Shown one piece after another: positions 9,895-18,790 of a stretch of 64,000 nucleotides of DNA (the stretch's first letter is position 1; the number at the start of each line of letters is the position of its first letter). Both the position numbers and the translations under genes were made by a program. The DNA comes from Candidatus Mediterraneibacter avicola (lineage in GTDB: Bacteria; Bacillota; Clostridia; Lachnospirales; Lachnospiraceae), in assembly GCA_019115385.1 (NCBI GenBank), contig DXDR01000093.1:1-64000 (forward strand), written 5' to 3'. The notes beneath the pieces were generated by a model that worked only from the letters and a program-made list of their open reading frames with translations, searched no databases and was not told the origin of the DNA.

Positions 9895-11346
9895 ATGCAC
9901 GATAAAATGTATGACGTTATCATCATTGGAGCCGGCGTATCCGGCTGCGCCACAGTGAGAGAGCTGTCACGCTGGCAGCTGCGTATCTGTGTAGTGGAGC
10001 GGGAGGCCGACGTCTGCTGCGGAACATCAAAAGCCAACAGCGGATTGGTCCACGCCGGATTTGACGCGCCTGCGGGATCGCTCATGGCGAAGCTGAATCT
10101 CCGGGGAAACGAAATGATGGAGCAGCTTTCGAAAGATCTGGATTTCACTTTTATTCGGAACGGAGCTCTTGTAGTGTGCCTGGAAGAAAGTGAAATGCCT
10201 GGACTGCAGGCGCTCTATGACCGGGGCATCACGAACGGAGTAAAAGGTCTCCAGATCCTGAACCGTGAAGAGGTGCAGGCACTGGAGCCAAACATTACCG
10301 AAAATGTATACGCCGCCCTGTATGCGCCGACCGCAGGGATGGTCTGCCCTTTCGAGCTGAACACCGCTCTGGCTGAAAATGCTTATACAAACGGCGCGGA
10401 ATTCCGCTTTGACACAGAAGTTATAAATATCCGAAAACAGGACGGGCATTTTACTGTCTGCACAAATCAGGGCGCCCTTGCAGCGAAATGTGTGGTCAAT
10501 GCCGCAGGCGTATATGCAGACCAAATTCACAACATGGTCAGCCGCAGGGCGATACATATCACGCCCAGAAAGGGAGAATACTGTCTGCTGGATAAAAGCG
10601 CCGGCGCCCATGTAAAACACACTGTTTATTCCCTGCCCGGGAAATACGGGAAAGGGATACTGGTCACCCCTACCGTCCACGGGAACCTTCTTCTCGGCCC
10701 TACCGCCGATGACATAGAAAATAAGGAAGGAACCGACACCACCAGCAGCGGTCTTGCCAAGGTTCTGGAAAACGCCGGCCGCAACGTAAAAAACATCCCT
10801 CTGTCCCAGATCATCACCTCTTTTGCCGGACTGAGGGCACACGAGGCCGGCCATGAGTTTATCATACAGGAGGCGGAAGACGCGGCAGGTTTTATTGACT
10901 GTGCAGGCATTGAATCCCCTGGACTCAGCAGTTCCCCGGCCATCGGTGAAATGACTGCCGGGCTTGTCACAGACCGTCTGAATCCTCTGCCCAATCCGAA
11001 CTTTAACGGAACACGCAAGGGCATACTCAATCCCCGTCTTCTTTCAAAAGAAGAGCGGAATCGTCTGATCCGGGAGAATCCTGCTTACGGCCGGATCATA
11101 TGCCGCTGTGAAATGGTCTCTGAAGGCGAGATCATTGACGCCATCCGCCGTCCTCTGGGAGCTCGTACACTGGACGGGATCAAACGCAGGACACGTGCGG
11201 GCATGGGGCGCTGCCAGGCAGGATTCTGCCTGCCCCGCACAATGGAAATTCTCGCCAGAGAGCTTGACGCTGATCTGTCCGAGATCACAAAATCCGGCGG
11301 CAGATCCCGGATAATAGAAGGGGGGTCCATGCATGAAAAACTATGA
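9895..11346 (+). CDS. GlpA-like FAD-dependent glycerol-3-phosphate dehydrogenase
   Basis: A 483-residue FAD oxidoreductase. An N-terminal dinucleotide fold (VIIIGAGVSGCATVRELS) is followed by a DAO-type domain with GTSKANSGLVHAGFDAPAGS. The C-terminal part (about residues 400-460) carries CRCEMV...GRCQAGFC, a BFD-like [2Fe-2S]-binding domain. This architecture matches the anaerobic glycerol-3-phosphate dehydrogenase A subunit. It lies directly after glpK and overlaps the next oxidoreductase by 14 nt. Probable role: oxidation of glycerol-3-phosphate to dihydroxyacetone phosphate in complex with the next two products. The electron acceptor is not evident. Confidence 0.88.
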   Translation: MHDKMYDVIIIGAGVSGCATVRELSRWQLRICVVEREADVCCGTSKANSGLVHAGFDAPAGSLMAKLNLRGNEMMEQLSKDLDFTFIRNGALVVCLEESEMPGLQALYDRGITNGVKGLQILNREEVQALEPNITENVYAALYAPTAGMVCPFELNTALAENAYTNGAEFRFDTEVINIRKQDGHFTVCTNQGALAAKCVVNAAGVYADQIHNMVSRRAIHITPRKGEYCLLDKSAGAHVKHTVYSLPGKYGKGILVTPTVHGNLLLGPTADDIENKEGTDTTSSGLAKVLENAGRNVKNIPLSQIITSFAGLRAHEAGHEFIIQEAEDAAGFIDCAGIESPGLSSSPAIGEMTAGLVTDRLNPLPNPNFNGTRKGILNPRLLSKEERNRLIRENPAYGRIICRCEMVSEGEIIDAIRRPLGARTLDGIKRRTRAGMGRCQAGFCLPRTMEILARELDADLSEITKSGGRSRIIEGGSMHEKL

Positions 11347-12613
11347 TATTGTCATCATCGGCGGAGGCCCGGCCGGACTGGCAGCCGCTGTTTCCGCCAG
11401 GGATAACGGCGCAGAAAATATCCTTATCCTGGAAAGAGACAGGGAACTGGGCGGAATCCTCAACCAGTGCATCCACAACGGATTCGGACTGCATACCTTT
11501 CAGGAAGAACTGACAGGGCCGGAGTATGCTGACCGCTTTATCCGTCAGGTTACAGAGCGGGAAATCGAATACCGGCTTAACACAATGGTCATCGACATCC
11601 GGCCCGGAAACACAGTCACTGCGGTCAGCCAGACAGACGGCCTGTATGAAATTCATACAAAATCCATTATTCTGGCTATGGGCTGCCGGGAACGTTCCAG
11701 AGGCTCCCTTAATATCCCAGGCTACCGCCCCGCCGGTATCTTCTCTGCCGGAACCGCCCAGCGACTGGTAAATATCGACGGCTATATGCCCGGAAAAGAA
11801 GTGGTCATCCTGGGCTCCGGCGACATCGGCCTGATCATGGCCCGACGCATGACTCTGGAGGGCGCGGTCGTCAGAGCTGTCATCGAACTGATGCCCTACT
11901 CCGGGGGACTGAAACGCAACATCGTGCAGTGTCTGGACGACTACGGGATCCCTCTCATGCTGAGCCATACCATAACAGATATCCGGGGAAAAGAACGGGT
12001 AGAAGGGGTCAGCGTTGCACAGGTAGATGAAAACCGGACTCCTGTCCCCGGTACAGAAAAATATTTTCCCTGCGATACCCTGCTCCTCTCTGTGGGACTG
12101 ATCCCGGAAAATGAACTTTCCCGGGAAATGGGCGCCGCCATCAATCCGGCCACATCCGGCCCTATCGTAAACGAAAGCCTGGAGACCAGCATTCCCGGCG
12201 TCTTTGCCTGCGGCAACGTCCTCCACGTCCATGACCTTGTGGATTATGTCTCGCAGGAAGCTGCCACAGCCGGAAAACAAGCCGCCCTGTACGCCTCTGC
12301 AAAAAAATACCGGGATATCCCTCTGCCATCCGTTCTTCTGACACCGGGGGAAAATGTACGGTATACGGTTCCCTCCATTGCCCGTCCTGCACAGATCGGA
12401 AGTTCCCTCACGATCCGCTTCCGCGTGACCCGGGTCTGCCGGGACTATTCTCTCTGCGTATATTTTGACGGAGAAAAAATCCTCAGCAGGAGAAAGAAGA
12501 TCATGGTTCCAGGGGAAATGGAGACACTGAACCTGTCAAAAGAACTTTTTGACGCGCACCCGGATGTAAAAACCATTACAATTCAGGCAGAGGAGGGATC
12601 CAAATGGAAATAA
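11333..12613 (+). CDS. GlpB-like FAD/NAD-dependent oxidoreductase
   Basis: A 426-residue pyridine-nucleotide-disulfide-type oxidoreductase without the redox disulfide. It shows an N-terminal FAD motif IIGGGPAGLAAAVSARDNG, a second nucleotide-binding motif VVILGSGDIGLIMARRM, and the FAD-closing segment GVFACGNVLHVHDLVDYV. A C-terminal extension of about 100 residues follows. In Clostridia this protein is typically encoded between the GlpA-like protein and a DUF1667 protein, as here. It probably relays electrons from the GlpA-like subunit. It overlaps both neighbours by 10-14 nt, which supports a stoichiometric complex. Confidence 0.85.
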   Translation: MKNYDIVIIGGGPAGLAAAVSARDNGAENILILERDRELGGILNQCIHNGFGLHTFQEELTGPEYADRFIRQVTEREIEYRLNTMVIDIRPGNTVTAVSQTDGLYEIHTKSIILAMGCRERSRGSLNIPGYRPAGIFSAGTAQRLVNIDGYMPGKEVVILGSGDIGLIMARRMTLEGAVVRAVIELMPYSGGLKRNIVQCLDDYGIPLMLSHTITDIRGKERVEGVSVAQVDENRTPVPGTEKYFPCDTLLLSVGLIPENELSREMGAAINPATSGPIVNESLETSIPGVFACGNVLHVHDLVDYVSQEAATAGKQAALYASAKKYRDIPLPSVLLTPGENVRYTVPSIARPAQIGSSLTIRFRVTRVCRDYSLCVYFDGEKILSRRKKIMVPGEMETLNLSKELFDAHPDVKTITIQAEEGSKWK

Positions 12614-12981
12614 AGAATCTTACATGCATCACCTGTCCCCTGGGCTGCTCTCTCACCGTCCGCCAGGAAAACGGACAGATTCTTGACATCAGCGGGAACA
12701 CCTGCCCCCGGGGTGCAGATTATGCCCGGCAGGAAATTCTCAGCCCCTCCCGGACAGTAACGACAACAATAGAAGTTAAAAACGGAACGGAACGGATGCT
12801 GCCCGTAAAAACGGCGCATGAAATCCCCAAAGATAAAATCATGGACTGTATGAAATGTATAAAGAAAATCCGCGTCCAGGCTCCTGTACACATAGGAGAC
12901 ATAATATTGGAAAATGCGGCAGGAACAGGGACAGCGGTCATCGCGTCCAAGACTGTACAAAAAGCAGATTCGGATTTGTAA
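12604..12981 (+). CDS. DUF1667 protein, small Cys-rich partner of the glycerol-3-phosphate oxidase
   Basis: A 125-residue protein starting MEIKNLTCITCPLGCSL. Cysteines form a CxxCPxGC cluster near the N-terminus, then CPRG around residue 35, and a CMKC pair around residue 82, so metal or Fe-S binding is likely. DUF1667 proteins are commonly encoded next to GlpA/GlpB-like oxidoreductases in anaerobes and may act as a small electron-transfer or assembly subunit (function inferred from context). The start lies inside the end of the previous gene. A long hairpin follows the stop. Confidence 0.85.
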   Translation: MEIKNLTCITCPLGCSLTVRQENGQILDISGNTCPRGADYARQEILSPSRTVTTTIEVKNGTERMLPVKTAHEIPKDKIMDCMKCIKKIRVQAPVHIGDIILENAAGTGTAVIASKTVQKADSDL

Positions 12982-13033
12982 ATGAGGCGGGGATGGCAGC
13001 TGCTTTAAAATGAGCTGTCATCTCCCGCCTCAT
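12982..13033. terminator. Long hairpin after the glp operon
   Basis: ATGAGGCGGG-GATG-GCAGCT and AGCTGT-CATC-TCCCGCCTCAT form a long, nearly perfect stem between the convergent glp and suf operons. T-runs on either side are short, so termination efficiency is uncertain. Confidence 0.6.
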
Positions 13034-13121
13034 GTCATGGAATACGTCTTCCTGTCATCTGTAACCATTGATTTTGGAATGCTTTATAGCAGAAGTTTCC
13101 TTCACCCGATCCGTACCCGAT

Positions 13122-14042
13122 CTATTTCAGGAAACTTTCGATGATAACTGCTTCTGCTTCTTCTTCTGTCATCCCGAATGTCCTGAGTTTGACAAGCTGC
13201 TCATCATTGATCCTTCCGATGGCCGCCTCGTGAATGATCTGCGCATCCACATGTTTTGCGTCAATCTCAGGTATAGAGCTGATCTCTGCGTGATCCATGA
13301 TAATGGAATCGCACTGGATATGCGCATGACAGAGATTGTTTCCGATTGCCCTGGGATGGAACACCTGTCTGGATGTCCCTTTTCCCACCGATCTGGAAAT
13401 GATCCGTGCGGAACTGTTTTCCCCGTTCAGTTCTACATCCATATTAGACACTGCGGTCTGTTCTCCATCCGTCATCAGCTTTTCTGTTACAAAAAGTTTT
13501 GCATTTTCTGCAAGTTCAATATAGTTTTCTCTTTCAGTAGAATCCACGCCTTCGATCTGCGTTGTCTCCAGCGTAAACACTGAATTCTCACCCACGTAAA
13601 TCTTGGTTACAGGGTTTAGAACCTTGCTGCCGGTGCCGTTGCCCTCTGCGTAGTGGTTTTCTATATATTTTACATTTGCATTTTTCCCTACGTGAAACGT
13701 ATGGATGCCGTCATGCCGCGTCTCGCTGCACCCCTCGCCGTGAATGCCGCACCCGGCTATGATCGTCACGTCGGCGCCGTCCTCAATATAGAAATCATTG
13801 TATACAATATCCACACCTTCCCGGGACATAACGACGGGAATATGCACCTGCTCTTCCTTTGTCTCCCCGCTGATATGAATGTCTATCCCCGGCTTATCTT
13901 CCTTTTTTACGATCTTGATATGGCGGCTGTCGCCATGGCAGACAGCCATTCCGTTGAGCCTCAGGTTATACGCGCCTTCCTGCTTAAATCCATAAGAGTC
14001 GATCACCTTGAGAACGTCTTCTGTCACTTTATTAAGCTCCAT
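13122..14042 (-). CDS. SufB/SufD-like Fe-S cluster scaffold (SmsB type)
   Basis: A 306-residue SufBD-family protein, much shorter than a classical SufB of about 470 residues. The beta-helix core is recognisable, with ADVTIIAGCGIHGEGCSETRHDG, and a C-terminal conserved block DAKHVDAQIIHEAAIGRINDEQL followed by LRTFGMTEEEAEAVIIESFL, typical of the family end. The start at 14042 has GGGAGGTGA upstream and overlaps sufC. With only SufC as partner and no SufS, SufU or SufD nearby, it fits the minimal two-gene SMS (SufBC-like) machinery described in anaerobes. It probably builds [4Fe-4S] clusters. The sulfur donor is not encoded here. Confidence 0.87.
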   Translation of the reverse strand: MELNKVTEDVLKVIDSYGFKQEGAYNLRLNGMAVCHGDSRHIKIVKKEDKPGIDIHISGETKEEQVHIPVVMSREGVDIVYNDFYIEDGADVTIIAGCGIHGEGCSETRHDGIHTFHVGKNANVKYIENHYAEGNGTGSKVLNPVTKIYVGENSVFTLETTQIEGVDSTERENYIELAENAKLFVTEKLMTDGEQTAVSNMDVELNGENSSARIISRSVGKGTSRQVFHPRAIGNNLCHAHIQCDSIIMDHAEISSIPEIDAKHVDAQIIHEAAIGRINDEQLVKLRTFGMTEEEAEAVIIESFLK

Positions 14043-14778
14043 AGAGTTCACCTCCCTTTTGCCTCCTGCACTCACAGGAATCCATCTCCTGCTCAAACAG
14101 CCTGGGCATGATCTCCTGTGCCTCTCCGACAGACTCTACCTTACCGTCTGAAATCACCATAATACGGTCCGCCATACGGATGATCCGTTCCTGGTGAGAG
14201 ATCAGGATCATACTCTCGCGCTTTTCTTTGTGTATCTGTTCAAACCGCTTGATCAGCATGGAAAAACTCCAGAGGTCTATGCCCGCCTCCGGCTCGTCAA
14301 ATACACAGAGTTTATGCTGTTTCGCAAGCACTGTGGCGATCTCGATGCGCTTGATCTCACCGCCCGACAAAGTCGCGTCTGCCTCCCGGTCGATATACTC
14401 CATCGCGCACAGGCCCACGCTGCTGAGCAGACCGCAGCATGTTTTTTCATCCAGCGGGCGTCCCGCAGCAAGAGACAGGAGCCTGCGCACTGTCATTCCC
14501 TTAAACCGGGGCGGCTGCTGGAATGCAAAACCGATCCCGGCCTTCGCCCTCTCGTCAATCGTATAATCGGTAATATCCTCTCCGTTCAGCAGGATCCTGC
14601 CTGCCGAAGCCTTGTTTATACCCATCAGGAGTTTGGCAAGAGTAGACTTTCCTCCTCCATTCGGGCCGGTGATCACAAGCATCTCACCGTCATTTACAGT
14701 GAAGCTGACGTCAGTTAAAATCTCTGACTGTTTCCCTTCTTCTAAAACATCATATGATAAATGTTCTACCTGCAGCAT
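14032..14778 (-). CDS. SufC-like Fe-S assembly ATPase
   Basis: A 248-residue ABC-type ATPase without membrane domains. It shows Walker A GPNGGGKSTLAK, a Q-loop region AFQQPPRFKG, signature LSGGEIKRIEIA, Walker B VFDEPEAGIDLW and a switch His in ILISHQE. The AFQQPP and EPEAGID sequences are SufC-like rather than transporter-like. The following gene encodes its SufB-type partner with an 11-nt overlap, so the two proteins are likely made together as a SufB-SufC complex. GAAAAGGAAGTGA is upstream. Confidence 0.9.
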   Translation of the reverse strand: MLQVEHLSYDVLEEGKQSEILTDVSFTVNDGEMLVITGPNGGGKSTLAKLLMGINKASAGRILLNGEDITDYTIDERAKAGIGFAFQQPPRFKGMTVRRLLSLAAGRPLDEKTCCGLLSSVGLCAMEYIDREADATLSGGEIKRIEIATVLAKQHKLCVFDEPEAGIDLWSFSMLIKRFEQIHKEKRESMILISHQERIIRMADRIMVISDGKVESVGEAQEIMPRLFEQEMDSCECRRQKGGELYGA

Positions 14779-14839
14779 CTTAAGCTGTCACTTCCTTTTC
14801 ATTTGATACCCGCAGCCTTAAACCGCTTTACAGACAGAA

Positions 14840-15715
14840 TCACACGGTAAAACGCCGGAACAGCTCCCTGTACCAGTCCGCGTAGATGCTCCCCCGTCTC
14901 CAGATAAATGTAAACTCATGAGTAAGGGGAAAGTCCTGCAGCGGGATCTGCCGCAGCGAACCTTCTTCCAGCTCCCTGCGGACTGCGGCTTCATATAAAA
15001 ATGTAATACCACATCCAGCTTTTGTCAACTCCTTAATGGTCTGCATGCTGCCCACTTCCATCCGTTCCCCAAAGTCCTGAATATTGAAATTTCCCGCCTC
15101 CAGACAGCGTTCTAACACTTCCCGCGTCCCGGATCCCTCTTCCCTGAGCAGCAGACGTTCCTGAAAAAGATTATCAATACGATGCGGTATACTCTGAAAT
15201 ACATAATCCGCACTACAGACTGCAATATATTTTTCCCTGGAATAAACCAGAAAATCGTATTCACTTTTTTTGAAAAATCCCTCTACCAGAGCAAAATCTA
15301 TCTGCCCCTGATCCAGACGTCCAAGAAGATCCTGCGTATTTTCTACCTCCATATGGAGTCTGGCATGAGGATAGCGGGCAAGATACTCCGCCAGTACCTG
15401 GCCCATGACCGCATCCCCGATCGTGCGGGTAGCGCCAAATCGAATCTCTGCCTCTTTCTCAGACTTCTGCATTTCATTCTGCATGGACTGCTCGTCATGC
15501 ATCATTGTAAGCGACGCATTCCTAAGGATCTCCCCTGCTCCCGTGAGCCTGAGCTTTTTCCCCTCATACCGGAACAATTTTGTATTATAGTGCTTTTCCA
15601 AAAAACGGATATGCTGGGAAACCGCGGGCTGCGTGATATTCAGTTTTTCTGAGGCCCGTGTAAAATTCATATACCGGCACACAGTAAGGAAAGTCTCCAT
15701 TCTGAAATCGAGCAT
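14840..15715 (-). CDS. LysR family transcriptional regulator (YeiE/CysL-like)
   Basis: A 291-residue LysR regulator. The N-terminal winged helix-turn-helix (residues 1-60) includes FTRASEKLNITQPAVSQHIRFLE, followed by a periplasmic-binding-like effector domain with GATRTIGDAVM and LREEGSGTREVLE, typical of the CysL/YeiE branch. It is divergent from a yeiH-type transporter gene, the same arrangement as yeiE-yeiH in enterobacteria, so it probably activates that gene in response to a small effector. A 12-bp perfect palindrome in the shared intergenic region is the likely binding site. The effector is unknown. AAGGGGGAT precedes the ATG. Confidence 0.92.
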   Translation of the reverse strand: MLDFRMETFLTVCRYMNFTRASEKLNITQPAVSQHIRFLEKHYNTKLFRYEGKKLRLTGAGEILRNASLTMMHDEQSMQNEMQKSEKEAEIRFGATRTIGDAVMGQVLAEYLARYPHARLHMEVENTQDLLGRLDQGQIDFALVEGFFKKSEYDFLVYSREKYIAVCSADYVFQSIPHRIDNLFQERLLLREEGSGTREVLERCLEAGNFNIQDFGERMEVGSMQTIKELTKAGCGITFLYEAAVRRELEEGSLRQIPLQDFPLTHEFTFIWRRGSIYADWYRELFRRFTV

Positions 15716-15936
15716 AAATACATCCCCCTTATCCGTACAGCAGACGTTCTGTTCCCATCCGCTTTTCTCTGCTCACTTCGCCGGCCTGCACCCTGCTCCG
15801 GTCAGGATACAGCAGATATCTGCCCGGCCTCCTGCAGTCCCGCGAATATAAATCAATAAGGGCGGAGCCTCCTGTACAGAATCTCCGCCCTTATCTATAC
15901 TGAACTACTCCCTGCACATACTATAACATATTTTTA

Positions 15937-15970
15937 TCATAAAATAAAGATATATAATTTTATTTTATGA
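15937..15970. promoter_or_regulatory. Perfect 12-bp inverted repeat, probable LysR operator
   Basis: TCATAAAATAAA (15937-15948) and its exact complement TTTATTTTATGA (15959-15970) are separated by 10 nt. It lies between the divergent lysR and yeiH genes. The AT-rich dyad is typical in position for a LysR-type recognition site; assignment is by context. Confidence 0.6.
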
Positions 15971-16013
15971 TTTATTTATGCTATTGTATCAGCAGGCAAA
16001 ATTTTACAAAATC

Positions 16014-16077
16014 GGAAGTTAGCGCCGGTGTAAACCGACGCCAAACAGAACTTTCATCTCTGTTATGCTTCCTTTTT
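16014..16077 (+). ncRNA. Candidate three-way-junction leader RNA of yeiH
   Basis: GGAAG (16014-16018) pairs with CTTCC (16068-16072), directly followed by TTTTT. Inside are two hairpins: GCG-C-CGGT closed by a GTAA (GNRA) tetraloop with ACCG-A-CGC (16022-16041), and AACAGA/TCTGTT (16044-16049 with 16059-16064). The result is a compact three-helix junction whose closing helix doubles as a terminator stem, 18 nt before the yeiH ribosome binding site. No known riboswitch class was recognised. Confidence 0.45.
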
Positions 16078-16108
16078 AGAGAAATAAGTGAAACGGAGGA
16101 AAATACAT

Positions 16109-17116
16109 ATGAATTTCTTAAAAAACAATGCCGCGGGTCTTTTACTCTGCCTTATCATCGCTGTACCGTCCTGGTTCCTTGGCCTGGCTGTTCCGGTTAT
16201 CGGCGGACCGGTATTCGCCATCCTGTTCGGCATGATACTGACTCTGATTCTGGCAAAAAAGGGGCCTTTTTCAGCGGGAATTAATTTTACTTCAAAAAAG
16301 ATCCTTCAGGCAGCAGTCGTATTTCTGGGCTTCGGAATGAATCTGACCGAAATTCTGGCAAAAGGGAAACAGTCCCTCCCTATTATCGTTTCTACGATCG
16401 CTACCTCGCTGGTCATTGCATTTCTTCTTTACAAAGCGCTGAGGCTGCGGGCAAACAATGCCATTCTTGTCGGGGTTGGTTCCTCAGTCTGCGGGGGAAG
16501 CGCCATTGCGGCAACTGCGCCTGTAATCGACGCATCTGATGAAGAAGTGGCCCAGTCCATCTCCGTCATCTTCCTCTTTAATGTAATGGCCGCCCTCATC
16601 TTTCCTGCGCTGGGAACAATGCTCGGCCTAAGCAATGAAGGCTTCGGCCTTTTTGCCGGAACAGCCATTAACGACACCTCATCTGTGACCGCTGCCGCCA
16701 CCGCCTGGGACGGAGTCCACCACAGCAATACTCTGGAGTCCGCCGCAATCGTAAAAATGACAAGAACCCTTGCAATCATTCCGATCACACTGGCTCTTGC
16801 CATCTGGCGGGGAAGAAAGGCCAGGCAGTCTGAGACTTCCTCATTCAGCCTGAAAAAATCCTTTCCATTTTTTGTTCTGTTTTTCGTACTGGCCTCTGTC
16901 GCGACCACTCTCTTTCAGCTTCCTGGCGCTGTAACCGCTCCGCTGAAGGAATTGAGCAAATTTCTCATTGTTATGGCAATGGCTGCCATCGGACTTAACA
17001 CAAATATCGTCAAACTCATTAAAACCGGAGGCAAACCTATTTTTACCGGATCCTGCTGCTGGGCGGGTATAACACTGGTAAGCCTGGGAATGCAGCATAT
17101 CCTGGGTATCTGGTAG
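16109..17116 (+). CDS. yeiH: YeiH family putative sulfate exporter (UPF0324)
   Basis: A 335-residue integral membrane protein with about ten hydrophobic segments. Family blocks include [52 protein letters not shown] and [15 protein letters not shown], all hallmarks of UPF0324/YeiH. The family is annotated as putative sulfate exporters, without solid biochemical proof of substrate. The start at 16109 has CGGAGG upstream; an upstream in-frame ATG would place the ribosome binding site inside the gene. It is divergent from its presumed LysR activator and preceded by a folded, terminator-like leader. Confidence 0.9.
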   Translation: MNFLKNNAAGLLLCLIIAVPSWFLGLAVPVIGGPVFAILFGMILTLILAKKGPFSAGINFTSKKILQAAVVFLGFGMNLTEILAKGKQSLPIIVSTIATSLVIAFLLYKALRLRANNAILVGVGSSVCGGSAIAATAPVIDASDEEVAQSISVIFLFNVMAALIFPALGTMLGLSNEGFGLFAGTAINDTSSVTAAATAWDGVHHSNTLESAAIVKMTRTLAIIPITLALAIWRGRKARQSETSSFSLKKSFPFFVLFFVLASVATTLFQLPGAVTAPLKELSKFLIVMAMAAIGLNTNIVKLIKTGGKPIFTGSCCWAGITLVSLGMQHILGIW

Positions 17117-17137
17117 ATCGCCGGGTTTTCCTGTAAA

Positions 17138-17177
17138 AAACGTATGGCCGGAGACAGCGTCTCCCGGCCATACGTTT
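17138..17177. terminator. Bidirectional terminator
   Basis: Stem AAACGTATGGCCGG / CCGGCCATACGTTT around an AGAC/GTCT extension, with an A-run before and a T-run after. It separates convergent yeiH and the aminotransferase gene. Confidence 0.8.
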
Positions 17178-17183
17178 CTGAAA

Positions 17184-18470
17184 TTACATATTCTCAAGCA
17201 GTTTGTCTATGCTGACAAGCTTTACACTGAGCACGAAGATGTCTGTAGCTACTGCCAGTTCTTCCGGTGTCGGATAAGACGGCGCAATACGGATATTGCT
17301 GTCGTGCGGGTCTTTTCCATACGGATAAGTTGCACCTGCGCCTGTCATCACAAGCCCTGCCTCTTTCGCTTTTGCAACGATTGCTTTTGCACAGCCGTCC
17401 ATAGCGTCAAAGGAGATAAAGTAGCCGCCAAGAGGTTTAACCCAGGAACCGATCCCCAGGCCGCCCAGTTCTCTCTCAAGGCCATCGATAACAGCCTCAA
17501 ATTTAGGTCTCATGATATCTGCATGCTTTTTCATATGCTCAACAATTCCATGTACATCTTTAAAGAAACGCACATGACGGAGCTGATTCACTTTATCATG
17601 GCCGATCGTCTGCATCTTCATCATGCTTCTGATCTCGTTCAGATTTGCCTCAGATGCAGCAAGGGCAGCGATACCGGAGCCTGGGAAGCTGATCTTTGAT
17701 GTAGAAGAAAACTTGTAGACCATATCCGGATTTCCTGCCTTCTTACACTCTGACAGAATTTCAATAAGGTAATCCTGCTTATCTTCATACAGATGATGTA
17801 CGCAATACGCGTTATCCCAGTAAATACGGAAATCTTCTGCTGCAGGCTTCAGATTCGCAAAGCGGAATACCGTTTCGTCGGAATATGTGATGCCCTGCGG
17901 ATTTGAATACTTCGGAACACACCAGATCCCCTTTACTGCCGGGTCTTCATTTACATATTTCTCAACCAGATCCATGTCCGGTCCCGTCGGGGTCATTGGA
18001 ATGTTGATCATCTCAATTCCAAAATGCTCGGTAATCCCAAAATGTCTGTCGTACCCCGGCACGGGGCACAGAAATTTGACCTTGTCAAGCCTGCACCACG
18101 GTGTGCTCCCCAAGACACCGTGAGTCATAGCGCGGGCAACTGTGTCGTACATCACATTCAGGCTGGAATTTCCGAAGATGATCACGTTATCCTTCGGCAC
18201 CTCCATCATATCGGCAAGAAGCTGCTTCGCCTCAGCGATACCGTCCAGGCCGCCGTAATTGCGGCAGTCCACGCCATCCGCACAGGTCAGGTCCACACTG
18301 CTGTTGAGCACATCCATCATCCCCATTGACAGATTCAGCTGCTCTGTTGACGGCTTTCCCCTGGACATATCCAGCTTCAGGCCCTTTGCCTTTACTTCTT
18401 CATACTGAGCCTCAAGCCCGCTCTTCAGTTCCAGTAACTCTTCTTTCGTTAGATCTTTGTACGCAGTCAT
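17184..18470 (-). CDS. PLP-dependent aminotransferase (class I-like, aspartate aminotransferase type)
   Basis: A 428-residue fold-type I aminotransferase. The sequence has the N-terminal LDMSRGKPSTEQL, FGNSSLNVMYD, PGYDRHF, KYSNPQG and IYWDNAYCVHHLY segments, and the PLP-binding Lys probably in FSSTSKISFPGSG. The length and these blocks match the atypical aspartate aminotransferase group (PF12897 family). Likely role: transamination between aspartate or another amino acid and 2-oxoglutarate. The start at 18470 is chosen because GGAGG lies 8 nt upstream; a GTG at 18485 would bury it. Monocistronic between two terminators. Confidence 0.88.
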   Translation of the reverse strand: MTAYKDLTKEELLELKSGLEAQYEEVKAKGLKLDMSRGKPSTEQLNLSMGMMDVLNSSVDLTCADGVDCRNYGGLDGIAEAKQLLADMMEVPKDNVIIFGNSSLNVMYDTVARAMTHGVLGSTPWCRLDKVKFLCPVPGYDRHFGITEHFGIEMINIPMTPTGPDMDLVEKYVNEDPAVKGIWCVPKYSNPQGITYSDETVFRFANLKPAAEDFRIYWDNAYCVHHLYEDKQDYLIEILSECKKAGNPDMVYKFSSTSKISFPGSGIAALAASEANLNEIRSMMKMQTIGHDKVNQLRHVRFFKDVHGIVEHMKKHADIMRPKFEAVIDGLERELGGLGIGSWVKPLGGYFISFDAMDGCAKAIVAKAKEAGLVMTGAGATYPYGKDPHDSNIRIAPSYPTPEELAVATDIFVLSVKLVSIDKLLENM

Positions 18471-18790
18471 TACAGAATCCTCCACTCTTTTTCACTCATT
18501 GTTGCGCTGTTTGTTATTGTATATAATTTTTGATGGTTCGTCAATGGTTTCTTGCATTTTTTCTCTTTTTTATCCTGTTTTTTCGTTCTTCATCTTATTT
18601 TTTTGAAATTTATGATCAGATTTCATTCATTTTTCCAGCTAAATATATTTTAATTTCCTCAGCGATATCGCCGTCTCCTCTCAATGAGCGTCTGCCTGCT
18701 CATTCTCAAATCATAATAAAAAACACCGCGCTGCCAGTCCCGGCTGCACGGTGCTTTTTATCAGATATTCTTTTCAGTTTTTCTGACAGA
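18471..18790. other. Intergenic region, no gene seen
   Basis: A 320-nt, T-rich plus-strand stretch that should hold the aminotransferase promoter on the minus strand (no clear -10/-35 pair picked) and the terminator of the sugar transporter operon at 18717-18760. No protein-coding or RNA gene was recognised. Confidence 0.6.
18717..18760 (-). terminator. Terminator of the ytfQRT-yjfF-like operon
   Basis: On the minus strand, AAAAAGCACCG pairs with CGGTGTTTTTT around a GC-rich loop, followed by T-rich sequence. It lies 31 nt after the last permease gene. Confidence 0.8.

Larger units (their letters stand above)
15716..16108. other. Divergent lysR-yeiH regulatory region
   Basis: A 393-nt gap holding three structures. 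First, a hairpin ATAAGGGCGGAG/CTCCGCCCTTAT (15856-15867 with 15883-15894). Second, a 12-bp palindrome at 15937-15970. Third, a folded leader followed by TTTTT at 16014-16077. No coding sequence was recognised. Confidence 0.7.

Noticed and set aside
16014-16077. Simple terminator of lysR
   Set aside because: lysR runs in the opposite direction from 15715, so a plus-strand terminator here can only affect the yeiH leader.
18471-18790. Small protein or sRNA gene between the aminotransferase and transporter genes
   Set aside because: The plus-strand frame is hydrophobic and T-rich with no ribosome binding site, and no promoter-terminator unit for an RNA is visible apart from the transporter terminator.
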